Shown: positions 45,120 to 54,719, counted from the first letter of the stretch. The stretch: DNA of 58,612 bases from Microseira wollei NIES-4236 (GCF_020521235.1 NZ_BLAY01000046.1:1-58612); one strand, 5' to 3'. Numbers and translations are program-made. The notes: a model not told the origin generated them from the sequence alone.

Positions 45120-45633
45120 TTGCTAGTTATTGAGTACAAAGTCAAAGCTAAGTCATACCAGTACAAAGCGATTGATGAAGCAATTCGCACGGTGCAATTC
45201 GTGCGAAATAAATGCCTGCGGTACTGGATGGACGCACCCAAAGACGCAAAAGTCAATGGGTTTGCTTTGAACAAGTACTCAACCAAACTGCGCGAAGAAT
45301 TTCCCTTTGTCAAAGAGTTGAACTCAATGGCAGTGCAAGCATCTGCCGAGGGAGGATGGGCAGCAATTTCTCGATTTTACCAAAATTATTGCAAAAACAA
45401 TCAACCGGGCAAGAAAGGATTCCCACGCTGACAAAAAGACAACGGTTCAGTCGAATACAAGACCAGTGGATGGTTGTTGCATAAAACTAAGCGGAGGGTT
45501 ACTATTACCGACAAGAAAGGCATTGGTGAATTAAAAATATTGGGCAAATGGGACATTCATACATACCCACTCAAATCAATTAAGCGCGTTAGATTGGTGA
45601 AACGCGCCGACGGTTACTATTGCCAATATTAAT
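45120..45633 (+). pseudogene. Truncated, interrupted tnpB
   Basis: From a TTG at 45120: LVIEYKVKAKSYQYKAIDEA, VQFVRNKCLRYWMDAPKDAK and GWAAISRFYQNYCKNNQPGK are the N-terminal part of a TnpB (OrfB) protein. A TGA follows PR at 45429, after which the same frame continues QKDNGSVEYKTSGWLLHKTK to LVKRADGYYCQY and a stop at about 45633. The catalytic RuvC and zinc-finger parts are missing. The remnant abuts a sterol desaturase fragment. Confidence 0.8.
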
Positions 45634-45635
45634 TT

Positions 45636-45880
45636 ATGGAGTTAGCTTTGAGCGTTTTATCTTTTATTTAGCCTGGTATAACTTGCGTCATTCTCATATC
45701 TGGTTAGCTTATCCCCAATGGATTAGCCATATTTTCATCAGTCTGGCGCCACACCAAATTCATCATAGTGTAGACGCGAAACATTATGATAAAAACTTTG
45801 GTTATATTTTCGGATTTTGGGACTGGATGTTTGGCTGCTTATACATGCCAACCAGTTATGAAAAACTGAATTTTGGTTGA
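45636..45880 (+). pseudogene. C-terminal fragment of a fatty acid hydroxylase/sterol desaturase
   Basis: The reading LRHSHIWLAYPQWISHIFIS, then LAPHQIHHSVDAKHYDKNFG and YIFGFWDWMFGCLYMP is the C-terminal third of the membrane di-iron hydroxylase family, with histidine boxes RHSH and HQIHHS. The N-terminal two thirds, including the first His boxes, are absent, replaced by tnpB remains. A 36-bp piece of this gene (45731-45766) also occurs perfectly at the 3' end of the MFS gene (54518-54553). Confidence 0.78.
45731..45766 (+). repeat. 36-bp direct repeat, left copy
   Basis: ATTTTCATCAGTCTGGCGCC followed by ACACCAAATTCATCAT is identical at 54518-54553, in direct orientation, 8.8 kb away. The two copies bracket the NRPS genes. 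Here it lies inside the desaturase fragment in its native coding frame. Confidence 0.95.
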
Positions 45881-46112
45881 GCAGATGGAGAATCAAATTT
45901 GTTTAATAATGTCCCCAATATCTTGTTCCAACCATTTAGATCAATTTGGCAGCGAATCAGCCAAACCTCAGTCTGATGGAAATCCAAATTTAAATCAATT
46001 TGATTTTTTGACCTCTGAGATTCAATTGAAAACATCTCTAGTTTACCAATTTCATAGTGCTTGATTACAGCCAAAGTAAATCGTTGTTGCCATCATTTTA
46101 GAAAGAGTTAAC
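45881..46112. promoter_or_regulatory. NRPS operon leader region
   Basis: 232 bp of AT-rich sequence between the desaturase relic and the first NRPS gene; it should contain the island's promoter. AGAAAGAGTTAACATG gives the ribosome-binding site and start. No palindrome or secure -35/-10 pair seen. Confidence 0.35.
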
Positions 46113-49100
46113 ATGAGCCAAGCAGCCTTAGATTCCAACTATCAAACTACCGGATTTAGTCAATATTTAAATCTAACAACAGAAAGTTGGTATTCTCAAA
46201 CGCAGTGTATTCATCAGGTATTTGCAGAGCAGGTAGAAAAAACACCTGATGCAGCAGCAATAGTATTTGAAAACCAGCGATTCACCTACCGAGAATTGAA
46301 CGCCAAAGCTAATCAACTGGCACATTATTTGCAAGCAATGGGGGTAGGGAAAGAGGTATTGGTAGGTCTATGTGTAGAGCGTTCTATTGAAGTAGTCATA
46401 GGAATTCTCGGTATCCTGAAAGCGGGTGGTGCTTACGTTCCTTTAGACGCTGCTTATCCCCAAGAACGACTAGCATTTATGTTAGAGGATTCTAACTTAA
46501 AAGTGCTTTTAACTAAAACCCAATGGCTAGAAATACTACCTATTATTACCGCTTCAGTGATTTGTTTGGATGCAGATTGGCAGAAAATTGAACAACAAAG
46601 TCAAGAGAATCCAATATGTGATGTGAAACCGGAAAATCTTGCTTACTTAATATATACTTCTGGCTCTACTGGTAAGCCAAAAGGAGTGCAAATGCCTCAT
46701 GCCAGTGTTTGTAATTATCTTGAGGCTGTAGCTAAAATAATCCCAGTCAATAGCAACGATATTTATCTCCAGACAGCATCTTTTTCGTTTACCGCGTCAG
46801 TCAGACAATTATTATTACCTTTATCCCAAGGTGCTACAAGTATTATTGCTACCCGCGAACAAACTAGAACTCCCCTCAGTTTATTTGAATTAATCCAAAA
46901 CCAGGGGGTTACTATCTCTGATGGTGTACCTTCGGTGTGGCGTTATGGACTGATGGCTTTAGAAAGTTTAGAGCAAAAATATACAAAAGCTCTCAGCGAA
47001 TCCCAACTCCGATTAATAGTATTTGGTGGGGAATTACTACCCTATCAATTAATCAAAAAATTACGCAATCTGTTTTCTACCCCACCACTATTTTTTAATA
47101 TTTTAGGTCAAACAGAAAGCATTGGAAATGGTTTTTATCCCATTCCAGAAGACTGCAACTTGGAAGAAGGATATGTGCCAGTTGGTAATCCTCTCAAAGA
47201 CATTCAGCAGGTTTATGTACTCAATTCCCAACTGGAACCAGTAAAAATTGGTGAGTCTGGTGAATTACATATTGCAGGTTCTACCTTAGCTCGTGGTTAT
47301 CTGAACCGGACTGAAGCGAATGCGGAAAAATTTATTGATAATCCTTTTAATCCACAACAAAGACTTTTCAAAACAGGTGATGTAGCTCGCTACTCCAGTG
47401 ATGGTAATTTGGAAATTCTTGGTCGCATCGACTTTCAGGTAAATATCCGAGGGATGCGCGTTGAACTGGAAGAAATTGAAGCTGTATTGAAACTGCATCC
47501 ATCTGTTCGTGAAGGTGTAGTTACCCTGAGAGAAGATCTCCCCGGAGATCAGCGCCTTGTAGCCTATATAGTCCCTAACAATCAAGCCTTGGATTGGGGA
47601 GAAATCCGCAGCTTTCTAGAGCATAAACTACCAGATTACATGGTTCCTAATGCCTTTGTGCTGATGGAAAAACTGCCAGTATTACCCAACGGTAAATTAG
47701 ACCGCAACAGCTTACCTGCACCAAATATATCGACTGAGAGTCGTAACTTTGTTGCACCCCGTAACCCAAAAGAGCAACTTATCGCTAACATCTGGGCAGA
47801 AGTTTTAGGATTAGAAAAAGTTGGCATCCATGACAACTTTTTAGAATTGGGAGGACATTCGCTGCTTGCTAGTTTAGTTATATCTAGATTGCGCGAAGCT
47901 TTAGCTGTGGAATTAGCGGTCAGCGTTTTATTTGAATCGCCAACTGTAGCCAGTTTAAGCGAAAGGATTGAAAATTCCTCCCATCAAAACCAGCAAAATC
48001 AAACCTTGCCAATATTAGAGTCAATCGATCGTTCTGTTGAATTACCTTTATCTTTGATTCAGCAGCGATTTTGGATTCTCGACCAAATGGAAGGGGCAAA
48101 TGCTGCATACAATATTGCCAGAGCATTGCGTTTAGTTGGTCGGCTGAATTTAACCGCACTCCAACAAGCAATAGAGTCAATTATTCAACGTCACGAAACC
48201 CTGCGTACTTCCTTTGGGATGGTAGATGGAAAACCAGTGCAATTTATTGCTGAAACTGTACCATTTAGTTTACCAGTGTTAGATTTACAAGACTTGCCAG
48301 AAGTTGAGCGACAGGCTGAATTACAAAGATTAATTACCGCCGAATATACACAAACTTTTGATTTAAGAACAGCACCTTTATTAAGAGTCAAAATCATTCG
48401 CCTGGAGTCAGATTCCCATGTGTTGCTGGTGACAATGCACCATATTATCTCTGATGCTTGGTCAGTGGGAATTTTCCTCAAAGAATTGTCTAGTTTATAT
48501 GCAGCTTCTCCCTTACCAGAGTTGCCGATTCAGTATGTAGATTACGCTTACTGGCAACGTCAATGGCTGCAAAATGATATTATCAATACCCAGCTAAACT
48601 ATTGGAAACAACAGTTAGCAGATGCTCCACCTGTAATAGAATTACCAACCGATCACCCACGTTCTGCTATCCAAACATTTCGGGGTAGTATCCAGAGGTT
48701 TAAGTTGGGTGATGACCTGACTAACAAACTGAAAACCCTGAGTCAGAAGTCAGGTACTTCCCTATTTATGACTCTTCAGGCGGCTTTTGTGACGTTGCTT
48801 TATCGCTACACTGGTCAGGAAGATATTATTATTGGCTCTCCCATTACTAACCGCAACCGTCCAGCCCTTGAATCATTAATTGGGTTTTTTGTCAACAGTT
48901 TGGTTTTACGCACCCGCTTAGAGAACAACCCCACATTTAAAGAACTACTAACTCAGGTACGGCGGGTTGCGCTTGATGCTTACGCTCACCAAGATGTACC
49001 TTTCGATCAATTAGTTGAAGTTCTCCAACCACAACGTCACCTCAGCTATAGTCCGCTGTTCCAGGTGATGTTTGTATTGCAAAATTCCCCAGTGGAAAAA

Positions 49101-49382
49101 CCAAAACTGCCAGGTTTGAATGTAACGCCGATTGAATTAGATAGACCGACAGCAGGTGCGACTTTTGATTTAACTCTGTCGATGCAAGAAATAGATGCAG
49201 AACTCAAGGGGGCATTTGAATATAATGCCAACTTGTTTGATGCTGAAACTATTGCACGGATGATGATAAATTTCCAGATATTACTGGAAGATATCGTAAA
49301 CAATACCCAAAAAGAAATAAGTAATTTACAACTTATTTCTGCCAATGAACTACTTCAAATAGAGGAATGGAGCCATGCTTAA
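46113..49382 (+). CDS. Nonribosomal peptide synthetase, A-PCP-C, with atypical A domain
   Basis: 1089 residues. Adenylation domain about 35-520 (FTYRELNAKANQLAHYL, YLIYTSGSTGKPKG, LHIAGSTLARGYLNR, FKTGDVARYSSDGNLEILGR, LPNGKLDRN). Carrier domain with DNFLELGGHSLL, phosphopantetheine Ser583. Condensation domain about 655-1085 with HHIISDAW near 776, Ala replacing the usual Gly of HHxxxDG, and YAHQDVPFDQLV. In the A domain the region aligned with gramicidin synthetase FDASVWE reads FTASVRQ, so the alpha-amino-binding Asp235 position is Thr; GPTE is GQTE. My reading of the code is T-A-R-D-I-F-I-G-N-K. An amino acid with a normal alpha-amine is therefore unlikely. It overlaps the next gene by 8 bp. 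Confidence 0.9.
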   Translation: MSQAALDSNYQTTGFSQYLNLTTESWYSQTQCIHQVFAEQVEKTPDAAAIVFENQRFTYRELNAKANQLAHYLQAMGVGKEVLVGLCVERSIEVVIGILGILKAGGAYVPLDAAYPQERLAFMLEDSNLKVLLTKTQWLEILPIITASVICLDADWQKIEQQSQENPICDVKPENLAYLIYTSGSTGKPKGVQMPHASVCNYLEAVAKIIPVNSNDIYLQTASFSFTASVRQLLLPLSQGATSIIATREQTRTPLSLFELIQNQGVTISDGVPSVWRYGLMALESLEQKYTKALSESQLRLIVFGGELLPYQLIKKLRNLFSTPPLFFNILGQTESIGNGFYPIPEDCNLEEGYVPVGNPLKDIQQVYVLNSQLEPVKIGESGELHIAGSTLARGYLNRTEANAEKFIDNPFNPQQRLFKTGDVARYSSDGNLEILGRIDFQVNIRGMRVELEEIEAVLKLHPSVREGVVTLREDLPGDQRLVAYIVPNNQALDWGEIRSFLEHKLPDYMVPNAFVLMEKLPVLPNGKLDRNSLPAPNISTESRNFVAPRNPKEQLIANIWAEVLGLEKVGIHDNFLELGGHSLLASLVISRLREALAVELAVSVLFESPTVASLSERIENSSHQNQQNQTLPILESIDRSVELPLSLIQQRFWILDQMEGANAAYNIARALRLVGRLNLTALQQAIESIIQRHETLRTSFGMVDGKPVQFIAETVPFSLPVLDLQDLPEVERQAELQRLITAEYTQTFDLRTAPLLRVKIIRLESDSHVLLVTMHHIISDAWSVGIFLKELSSLYAASPLPELPIQYVDYAYWQRQWLQNDIINTQLNYWKQQLADAPPVIELPTDHPRSAIQTFRGSIQRFKLGDDLTNKLKTLSQKSGTSLFMTLQAAFVTLLYRYTGQEDIIIGSPITNRNRPALESLIGFFVNSLVLRTRLENNPTFKELLTQVRRVALDAYAHQDVPFDQLVEVLQPQRHLSYSPLFQVMFVLQNSPVEKPKLPGLNVTPIELDRPTAGATFDLTLSMQEIDAELKGAFEYNANLFDAETIARMMINFQILLEDIVNNTQKEISNLQLISANELLQIEEWSHA

Positions 49383-49752
49383 CACTAACGAATTACTCAC
49401 CCCAAACTACAGCACACTGATTACTGATTTATTTGCTGTTATAGATTCATCTGATTGGCAAGCACTACCGGATATGTTTCACCCTGACATCGTTTATGAA
49501 CGTCCTGGTTATCAGCCTTTCGTTGGTATAGAACGATTACTTGTGTTTTATCGACAAGAAAGGATAATCCTTTCAGGTAAACATCATATCGAAAACATTG
49601 CCACTGACAAAAATTGCGCTGCTTGTTGGGGTCGGTTTATTGGTGTTGGTAAAGACGGTAGCCAACTTGATGTGTTATTTGCCGATACATACTCTTTTAA
49701 AAACGGCAAGATTTACACTCGCAGAACTCATTTTTTTACAGCAGCAGTATAA
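49375..49752 (+). CDS. NTF2/SnoaL-like protein between NRPS modules
   Basis: 125 residues with the cone-shaped NTF2 fold: TLITDLFAVIDSSDWQALPD, MFHPDIVYERPGYQPFVGIE, and the C-terminal strands LDVLFADTYSFKNGKIYTRR. HPDIVYERPG supplies the Asp and Tyr that line the pocket in ketosteroid isomerase/SnoaL enzymes. In biosynthetic clusters such proteins act as cyclases, isomerases or dehydratases. The start lies 8 bp inside the preceding NRPS gene, and 19 bp separate it from the next, so it is translated with both. Tailoring or product-release chemistry is likely, but unproven. Confidence 0.8.
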   Translation: MLNTNELLTPNYSTLITDLFAVIDSSDWQALPDMFHPDIVYERPGYQPFVGIERLLVFYRQERIILSGKHHIENIATDKNCAACWGRFIGVGKDGSQLDVLFADTYSFKNGKIYTRRTHFFTAAV

Positions 49753-49771
49753 ATAAGAAGAGGCAAGTATT

Positions 49772-52700
49772 ATGCAGAGAACTTTGCAAAGCTACCAGTG
49801 TATCCATAAGATTTTTGAAACACAGGTTTTACAACAAAACCATGCTACAGCACTAATTTACAAAGACCAACAACTCTCTTACTCGGAACTAAACCGCCGT
49901 GCTAATCAGTTGGCACATTACCTACAAAAACTGGGTGTAAAACCAGATGTACCAGTAGGTATCTGCATGGAACGCTCTTTAGAGATGGTGGTAGGACTGT
50001 TAGGAATTCTCAAAGCAGGGGGAGCATATTTACCACTAGATCCAATATATCCTCCAGAGCGGCTAGCTTTTATGTTGGAGGATGTTCAGGCACCAATAAT
50101 CTTAACTCAACAGCAGTGGGAACATAAATTTCCAGCACATTTAACCTCAAAATTGGTTGATATTGATTTAGATTGGGAAATTATTTCGCAAGAAAGTCAA
50201 GAAAACCCTAGTAGTGAAGTCAGCCCTGAACATTTAGCCTATATAATATATACATCTGGCTCCACAGGAAAACCAAAGGGAACAGAAATTCCCCATCGAA
50301 GTATGATTGGTTTTATGTTTGGGGTCAATTACCTGCGGCTAGACTCAAAACAAACTCTTCTGCAATATTCATCTATTTCTTGGGATGCTTTAACCCTAGA
50401 ACTTTGGCCAGCACTTCTTCATGGTGGTCGCTGTGTTCTTTACCCAGGAACCATCCCCACACCTGATGATTTAATCCAGATAATTCAGCAACATGGTGTT
50501 AGTATCTTATGGCTGACTTCTGCCTTATTTAATACCATTATTGATTATAATCCAGAAGGATTATCTGGTGTTAAACAATTGCTAATTGGTGGGGAAGCAA
50601 TTTCCTTAGCTCATGTTCGTCGCGCTCTGGATATCTTACCATCAACAGAGATTATTAATGGTTACGGTCCTTCAGAATGCACAGTATTTAGCTGCTGTTA
50701 TCCCATTCCTCGAACCCTGGGCGAAAATGTTAGGTCAATTCCCATCGGTAGACCCATAGGAGACAGAAAAGTTTATCTCCTAGATTCATATTTAAATAGA
50801 GTCCCCATTGGTGTTACTGGCGAAATTTGCATTACCGGACCCAGTTTAGCACGGGGGTATGTCAATCGACCACAATTGACGGCAGAAAAGTTTATTCATA
50901 ATCCCTTTATCCCAGGAGAACGCCTTTATAAAACAGGAGATTTGGGACGCTTTTTACCCGATGGAAACATTGAATTTCTGGGACGCATCGATCACCAAGT
51001 TAAAATTCGCGGTTTTCGGATTGAAGTAGGAGAAATTGAAACGCTTCTGAGTCAACATCCCCAAGTTCAGCAGGTAGTAGTAATTGTCCGCGAAGACAAT
51101 CCAGGGAATAAGTATCTCACGGCTTATATTGTTAATGAAACTTTGACGCTTACGAGTAGCGAATTGCGTCAGTTTCTCAAAGAACATTTGCCGGAATATA
51201 TGATTCCAGCTGCTTTTGTGATGCTCAAAACCTTACCCTTGACTCCTAATGGTAAAGTTGATCGTCGGGTTTTGCCAAAGCCAGAGATCGCAAATTCACA
51301 ACTAGAAGCAGCTTTTGTCGCACCTCGTACTTGGCAAGAAGAAAAACTAGCTGAAATCTGGTGTACAGTGTTGCATCAAAAGAAGCTAGGCATCTATGAT
51401 AACTTCTTTGAATTGGGAGGACATTCTCTGTTGGTAACATCTGTCATCTCTCGGATTCGAGAAAGTTTTGCGATCGAACTTCCTCTGCGTTCTCTATTTA
51501 CAGCACCTACTATAGCTGAACTTAGTCAAGTAATAACTGCTCATCAGCTGGAGTTACAGGAGCAGAGTACAAGTGGTATGACATTTGACACTTTACCACC
51601 TCTTGTTCCTCAAGTACGAGACACATATATACCACTGTCTTTTGCACAAGAGGATATATGGTATGAACAGCAATTAGCTCCTGAAAGTTGCGCCTACAAC
51701 AGCTTTTTTGTTTTACGTTTCTCTGGTTCTCTCTCTGCAAGTGCGTTGGAGTCTAGCTTCAATGAAATTATTCGCCGTCATGAAATATTACGGACATCTT
51801 TTACTGTGGTAGAAGGTCAACCAGTACAAATCATTTCCCCATCCCTAACTATACCGTTGGAGATTATAGACTTACAAAACTTCCCTCAAACAGAGCGAAT
51901 ATCTGAAGCCGAAAAACTTGCTGCGCTGCAATATCAGCACCATTTCGATCTAGCTTCAGTCCCTCTGATCAAGACAACCTTGCTGCGATTAGCTCAACAG
52001 GAGCATTGGTTGATAATCAATATGCACCATATCATTACAGATGGGTGGTCATTTGACCTGTTGTTGGAGGAGTTACGAATACTCTATGAAGCTTTTGTCA
52101 ATGATTTACCTTCACCCTTACCGGAATTACCTGTTCAGTACGCAGATTTTACTCTCTGGCAACGGAAATACTTTAATGAAAAGGTAATAGAACAGCAACT
52201 TGCTTATTGGCTGGAAAAATTAACCAATACCTCACAAATATCTAATGTGGTTTCTAACACTCAGCCACAGGTGAGTAACAGCACAAGTGCATCTGTTTAT
52301 TCTGTGGTTCTGCCAGCGAGTCTGGTGGTATCAATCGAAGCCCTCAGCCGTTCTCAAAGAGTTACTATCTTTATCATCATTCTGACTGCTCTGAAGATAC
52401 TTTTGTTTAATTACAGTGGTAAAAACGATATTTTAGCGATCGCAACAGTTGGTAATCGTAGTTCAGTCGAAACTGAAAAAATGCTCGGTTGCTTTATCAA
52501 CGACGTCATTTTGCGATCGCATCTCTCATCTGAGCAAACAAAGCTTTCTCTTTTAGAGCAGGTCAAAGAAACCCTGACAGAAGCAATTAACAATAAAGAG
52601 ATTGCTTGTCAAACAGTCATGGATGCTATTACAAGTAAACAACCACTTAACATCTCGGCTTGCGTTACTATGGTACCTCCACAAAATTTGCCGGACTGGA

Positions 52701-52951
52701 TGTTAGATGTAGAATTTGTCACAATTAAGCGGGAGCGCAGTTTATGGGATCAGGAAATTCCTTTAGAGCTTTATATTTCTTCACCTTCTGTAAATAATCC
52801 CACCATTGAAATTAAAGTCTTGTACAGCACAGATTTATTTACAGATGAAACCATTGAGTTTCTGTTTAGTTATTATCAGGAAATTCTAGAGAAGCTCGTC
52901 CAACATCCAACCAGCCAGATTTCTGAATTTGAAAAGGTTCTAAGAACCTAG
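49772..52951 (+). CDS. Nonribosomal peptide synthetase, A-PCP-C, predicted valine-like
   Basis: 1059 residues. Adenylation domain about 10-500 (LSYSELNRRANQLAHYL, YIIYTSGSTGKPKG, YKTGDLGRFLPDGNIEFLGR, LTPNGKVDRR). Aligning pocket positions with gramicidin synthetase gives D-A-L-W-L-G-G-V-F-K, close to published valine codes, so Val or a similar branched residue is predicted. Carrier domain DNFFELGGHSLL, Ser552. Terminal condensation domain from about 625 with intact HHIITDGW near 752; its C-terminal half is unusual, since the HQDVPF-type motif is replaced by NKEIACQTVMDAI. No thioesterase or reductase follows. Release may use this last C domain with an outside acceptor or a trans-acting enzyme. 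Confidence 0.9.
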   Translation: MQRTLQSYQCIHKIFETQVLQQNHATALIYKDQQLSYSELNRRANQLAHYLQKLGVKPDVPVGICMERSLEMVVGLLGILKAGGAYLPLDPIYPPERLAFMLEDVQAPIILTQQQWEHKFPAHLTSKLVDIDLDWEIISQESQENPSSEVSPEHLAYIIYTSGSTGKPKGTEIPHRSMIGFMFGVNYLRLDSKQTLLQYSSISWDALTLELWPALLHGGRCVLYPGTIPTPDDLIQIIQQHGVSILWLTSALFNTIIDYNPEGLSGVKQLLIGGEAISLAHVRRALDILPSTEIINGYGPSECTVFSCCYPIPRTLGENVRSIPIGRPIGDRKVYLLDSYLNRVPIGVTGEICITGPSLARGYVNRPQLTAEKFIHNPFIPGERLYKTGDLGRFLPDGNIEFLGRIDHQVKIRGFRIEVGEIETLLSQHPQVQQVVVIVREDNPGNKYLTAYIVNETLTLTSSELRQFLKEHLPEYMIPAAFVMLKTLPLTPNGKVDRRVLPKPEIANSQLEAAFVAPRTWQEEKLAEIWCTVLHQKKLGIYDNFFELGGHSLLVTSVISRIRESFAIELPLRSLFTAPTIAELSQVITAHQLELQEQSTSGMTFDTLPPLVPQVRDTYIPLSFAQEDIWYEQQLAPESCAYNSFFVLRFSGSLSASALESSFNEIIRRHEILRTSFTVVEGQPVQIISPSLTIPLEIIDLQNFPQTERISEAEKLAALQYQHHFDLASVPLIKTTLLRLAQQEHWLIINMHHIITDGWSFDLLLEELRILYEAFVNDLPSPLPELPVQYADFTLWQRKYFNEKVIEQQLAYWLEKLTNTSQISNVVSNTQPQVSNSTSASVYSVVLPASLVVSIEALSRSQRVTIFIIILTALKILLFNYSGKNDILAIATVGNRSSVETEKMLGCFINDVILRSHLSSEQTKLSLLEQVKETLTEAINNKEIACQTVMDAITSKQPLNISACVTMVPPQNLPDWMLDVEFVTIKRERSLWDQEIPLELYISSPSVNNPTIEIKVLYSTDLFTDETIEFLFSYYQEILEKLVQHPTSQISEFEKVLRT

Positions 52952-53039
52952 GGTGGGCACTGATCTCCAACGTAAAAATAAGGATTTGAGCGTGTATGTA
53001 GGCAGGGGTGGCAAACAAAATTCTGAGGATGGAGACATT

Positions 53040-53072
53040 AGATACCCGACTTCTTAAAGAAGTCGGGTATCT
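53040..53072. terminator. Perfect hairpin between NRPS2 and exporter
   Basis: AGATACCCGACTTCTT and its exact complement with a one-base loop, between the NRPS2 stop and the MFS start. No T-tract follows, so it may be an attenuating or RNA-stabilising hairpin, or a dispersed repeat, rather than a full terminator. Confidence 0.5.
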
Positions 53073-53103
53073 GAGGATTAATTAACCAAAAATTACTATT
53101 GCT

Positions 53104-54567
53104 ATGTTAGAAAACAAACCACCAGAGTTGAAAGAACAGCCCGGATTTGGATCGTATTTATCTAAGTGGAGTAAGTATTTCTCCAGTAAGGAAGGAGAGA
53201 TAACTCAAAGCATGAGCGTTTTTATCTTGATCTGGATTGGTCAAGTGTTATCTCTGGTTGGCTCTCGCATGACCAGTTTTGCTCTCAGTATTTGGGTTTA
53301 TCAGCATACCAACTCAACCACCCAGTTCACTCTCCTGATTCTATCAACGACCTTACCTGCGATTATTATCTCTCCCATTGCTGGAGTGTTTGTCGATCGC
53401 TGGAGTCGGCGCTGGATTATGATTATTAGTGACTTCTGCGCTGGTCTGTGTACCTTAACCATTGCCTGGTTATTTATCAATGGCAACCTAGAAGTTTGGA
53501 GTCTGTGCCTAATTAGCGCTCTTAGCTCTAGCTTCAGTGCATTTCAGGCGCTCGCCTATTCTTCAGCTACTACATTATTAGTGCCTAAAGAACAACTTGG
53601 TCGTGCCAGTTCAATGACGCAGATTAGGTTAGCTATTGCGGAAATCCTCTCACCTGCACTGGCAGCTGCACTGCTGGTAACTGTCCAAATTCCGGGAGTT
53701 GTGGTGATTGATTTGGCAACTTTGTGCTTTGCTCTGGTTTGTTTGCTAGTGGTTAAGTTCCCTGAAGTTCAGACCAGAGAAGCTAAAGGAGAAGCAGTTG
53801 GGTTCTTATCTTCATTCTGGCAAGAAGTCACCTTTGGATGGCATTATTTTATCGAGCGCCCTGGACTGATTGGGTTAGTGGCTTTTGTTGCGCTCAGCAA
53901 CTTTCTCATTGGCGGTGTTGAAGCTCTCACCACACCTCTAGTACTTTCCTTTGCTTCTACACAAGCTCTAGGTACAATATCTTCCATTGCTAGCTCTGGA
54001 ATGTTAGTCAGCAGTTTCATTATGAGCTTATGGGGGGGACCACAGCGCCAGATGAATATCATATTTACCTCGATGTTTTTTTTCGGTTTATTCTATCTGT
54101 TAGCTGGCTTGCGTCCTCACCCGATTTTGTTTACTATCTCTGATTTCTTTATATTTTTTATACTCCCCATCGTTAATGGTGCAATCCAAGTAATTTACCA
54201 AAAGAAAGTTGCTCCAGAAGTACAAGGAAAGGTCTTTGCATTCCGCATTGCGGTTACTCAGGGTTTTCTGCCGCTTTCTTATTTGATCGCCGGACCACTA
54301 GCCGACCGAGTTTTTGAACCATTGATGGCTGCTGATGGCTTGGGAGCAGCCAATATTGGACAAATTATTGGTGTTGGACATGGTCGGGGTATTGGTTTGA
54401 TGTTTGTCATCATGGGTATATTTAGCATTGTTGTCACCTTCATTGCCTACTTGTATCCCCGTCTGCGTCTGCTAGAAGATGAGTTACCGGATACAATTCC
54501 TTTGTTCGATCAACCTGATTTTCATCAGTCTGGCGCCACACCAAATTCATCATCGAATCAGTCTTAA
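53104..54567 (+). CDS. MFS exporter of the EntS/DHA3 type
   Basis: 487 residues, 12 transmembrane segments beginning at about residue 40 (FILIWIGQVLSLVGSRMTSF). IISPIAGVFVDRWSRRWIMI carries the conserved loop 2-3 GxxxDRxxRR motif of proton-driven efflux pumps. It lies 152 bp after NRPS2 on the same strand and is the probable exporter or self-resistance pump for the product. The last residues DFHQSGATPNSSSNQS are encoded by a 36-bp segment identical to part of the sterol desaturase fragment at 45731-45766, read in another frame. So the native C terminus was replaced by recombination, without damage to the membrane domain. Confidence 0.9.
   Translation: MLENKPPELKEQPGFGSYLSKWSKYFSSKEGEITQSMSVFILIWIGQVLSLVGSRMTSFALSIWVYQHTNSTTQFTLLILSTTLPAIIISPIAGVFVDRWSRRWIMIISDFCAGLCTLTIAWLFINGNLEVWSLCLISALSSSFSAFQALAYSSATTLLVPKEQLGRASSMTQIRLAIAEILSPALAAALLVTVQIPGVVVIDLATLCFALVCLLVVKFPEVQTREAKGEAVGFLSSFWQEVTFGWHYFIERPGLIGLVAFVALSNFLIGGVEALTTPLVLSFASTQALGTISSIASSGMLVSSFIMSLWGGPQRQMNIIFTSMFFFGLFYLLAGLRPHPILFTISDFFIFFILPIVNGAIQVIYQKKVAPEVQGKVFAFRIAVTQGFLPLSYLIAGPLADRVFEPLMAADGLGAANIGQIIGVGHGRGIGLMFVIMGIFSIVVTFIAYLYPRLRLLEDELPDTIPLFDQPDFHQSGATPNSSSNQS
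54518..54553 (+). repeat. 36-bp direct repeat, right copy
   Basis: Identical to 45731-45766. Here it forms the 3' end of the MFS gene in a foreign reading frame, and 44 bp later the duplicated HD-gene segment begins. It marks the right junction of the NRPS island. Confidence 0.95.
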
Positions 54568-54719
54568 AACTTCATCCCCATGTCCGAGAGAACACCGGAT
54601 GCGATCGCGCGAAAAACTCGCCCTCTTGGGCGTCGCCGTCGGCTAAGCTGAAGGCACAGTCTACCTGCTGCTTAATTTAACCCTGGGCGGCGCTTCCGGT
54701 TTGTTCTGGTATGCTTTCA

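Noticed and set aside
53040-53072. Strong intrinsic terminator separating NRPS2 from the exporter
   Set aside because: The hairpin is perfect but no T-tract follows, and identical hairpins are known as dispersed repeats, so full termination is not claimed.
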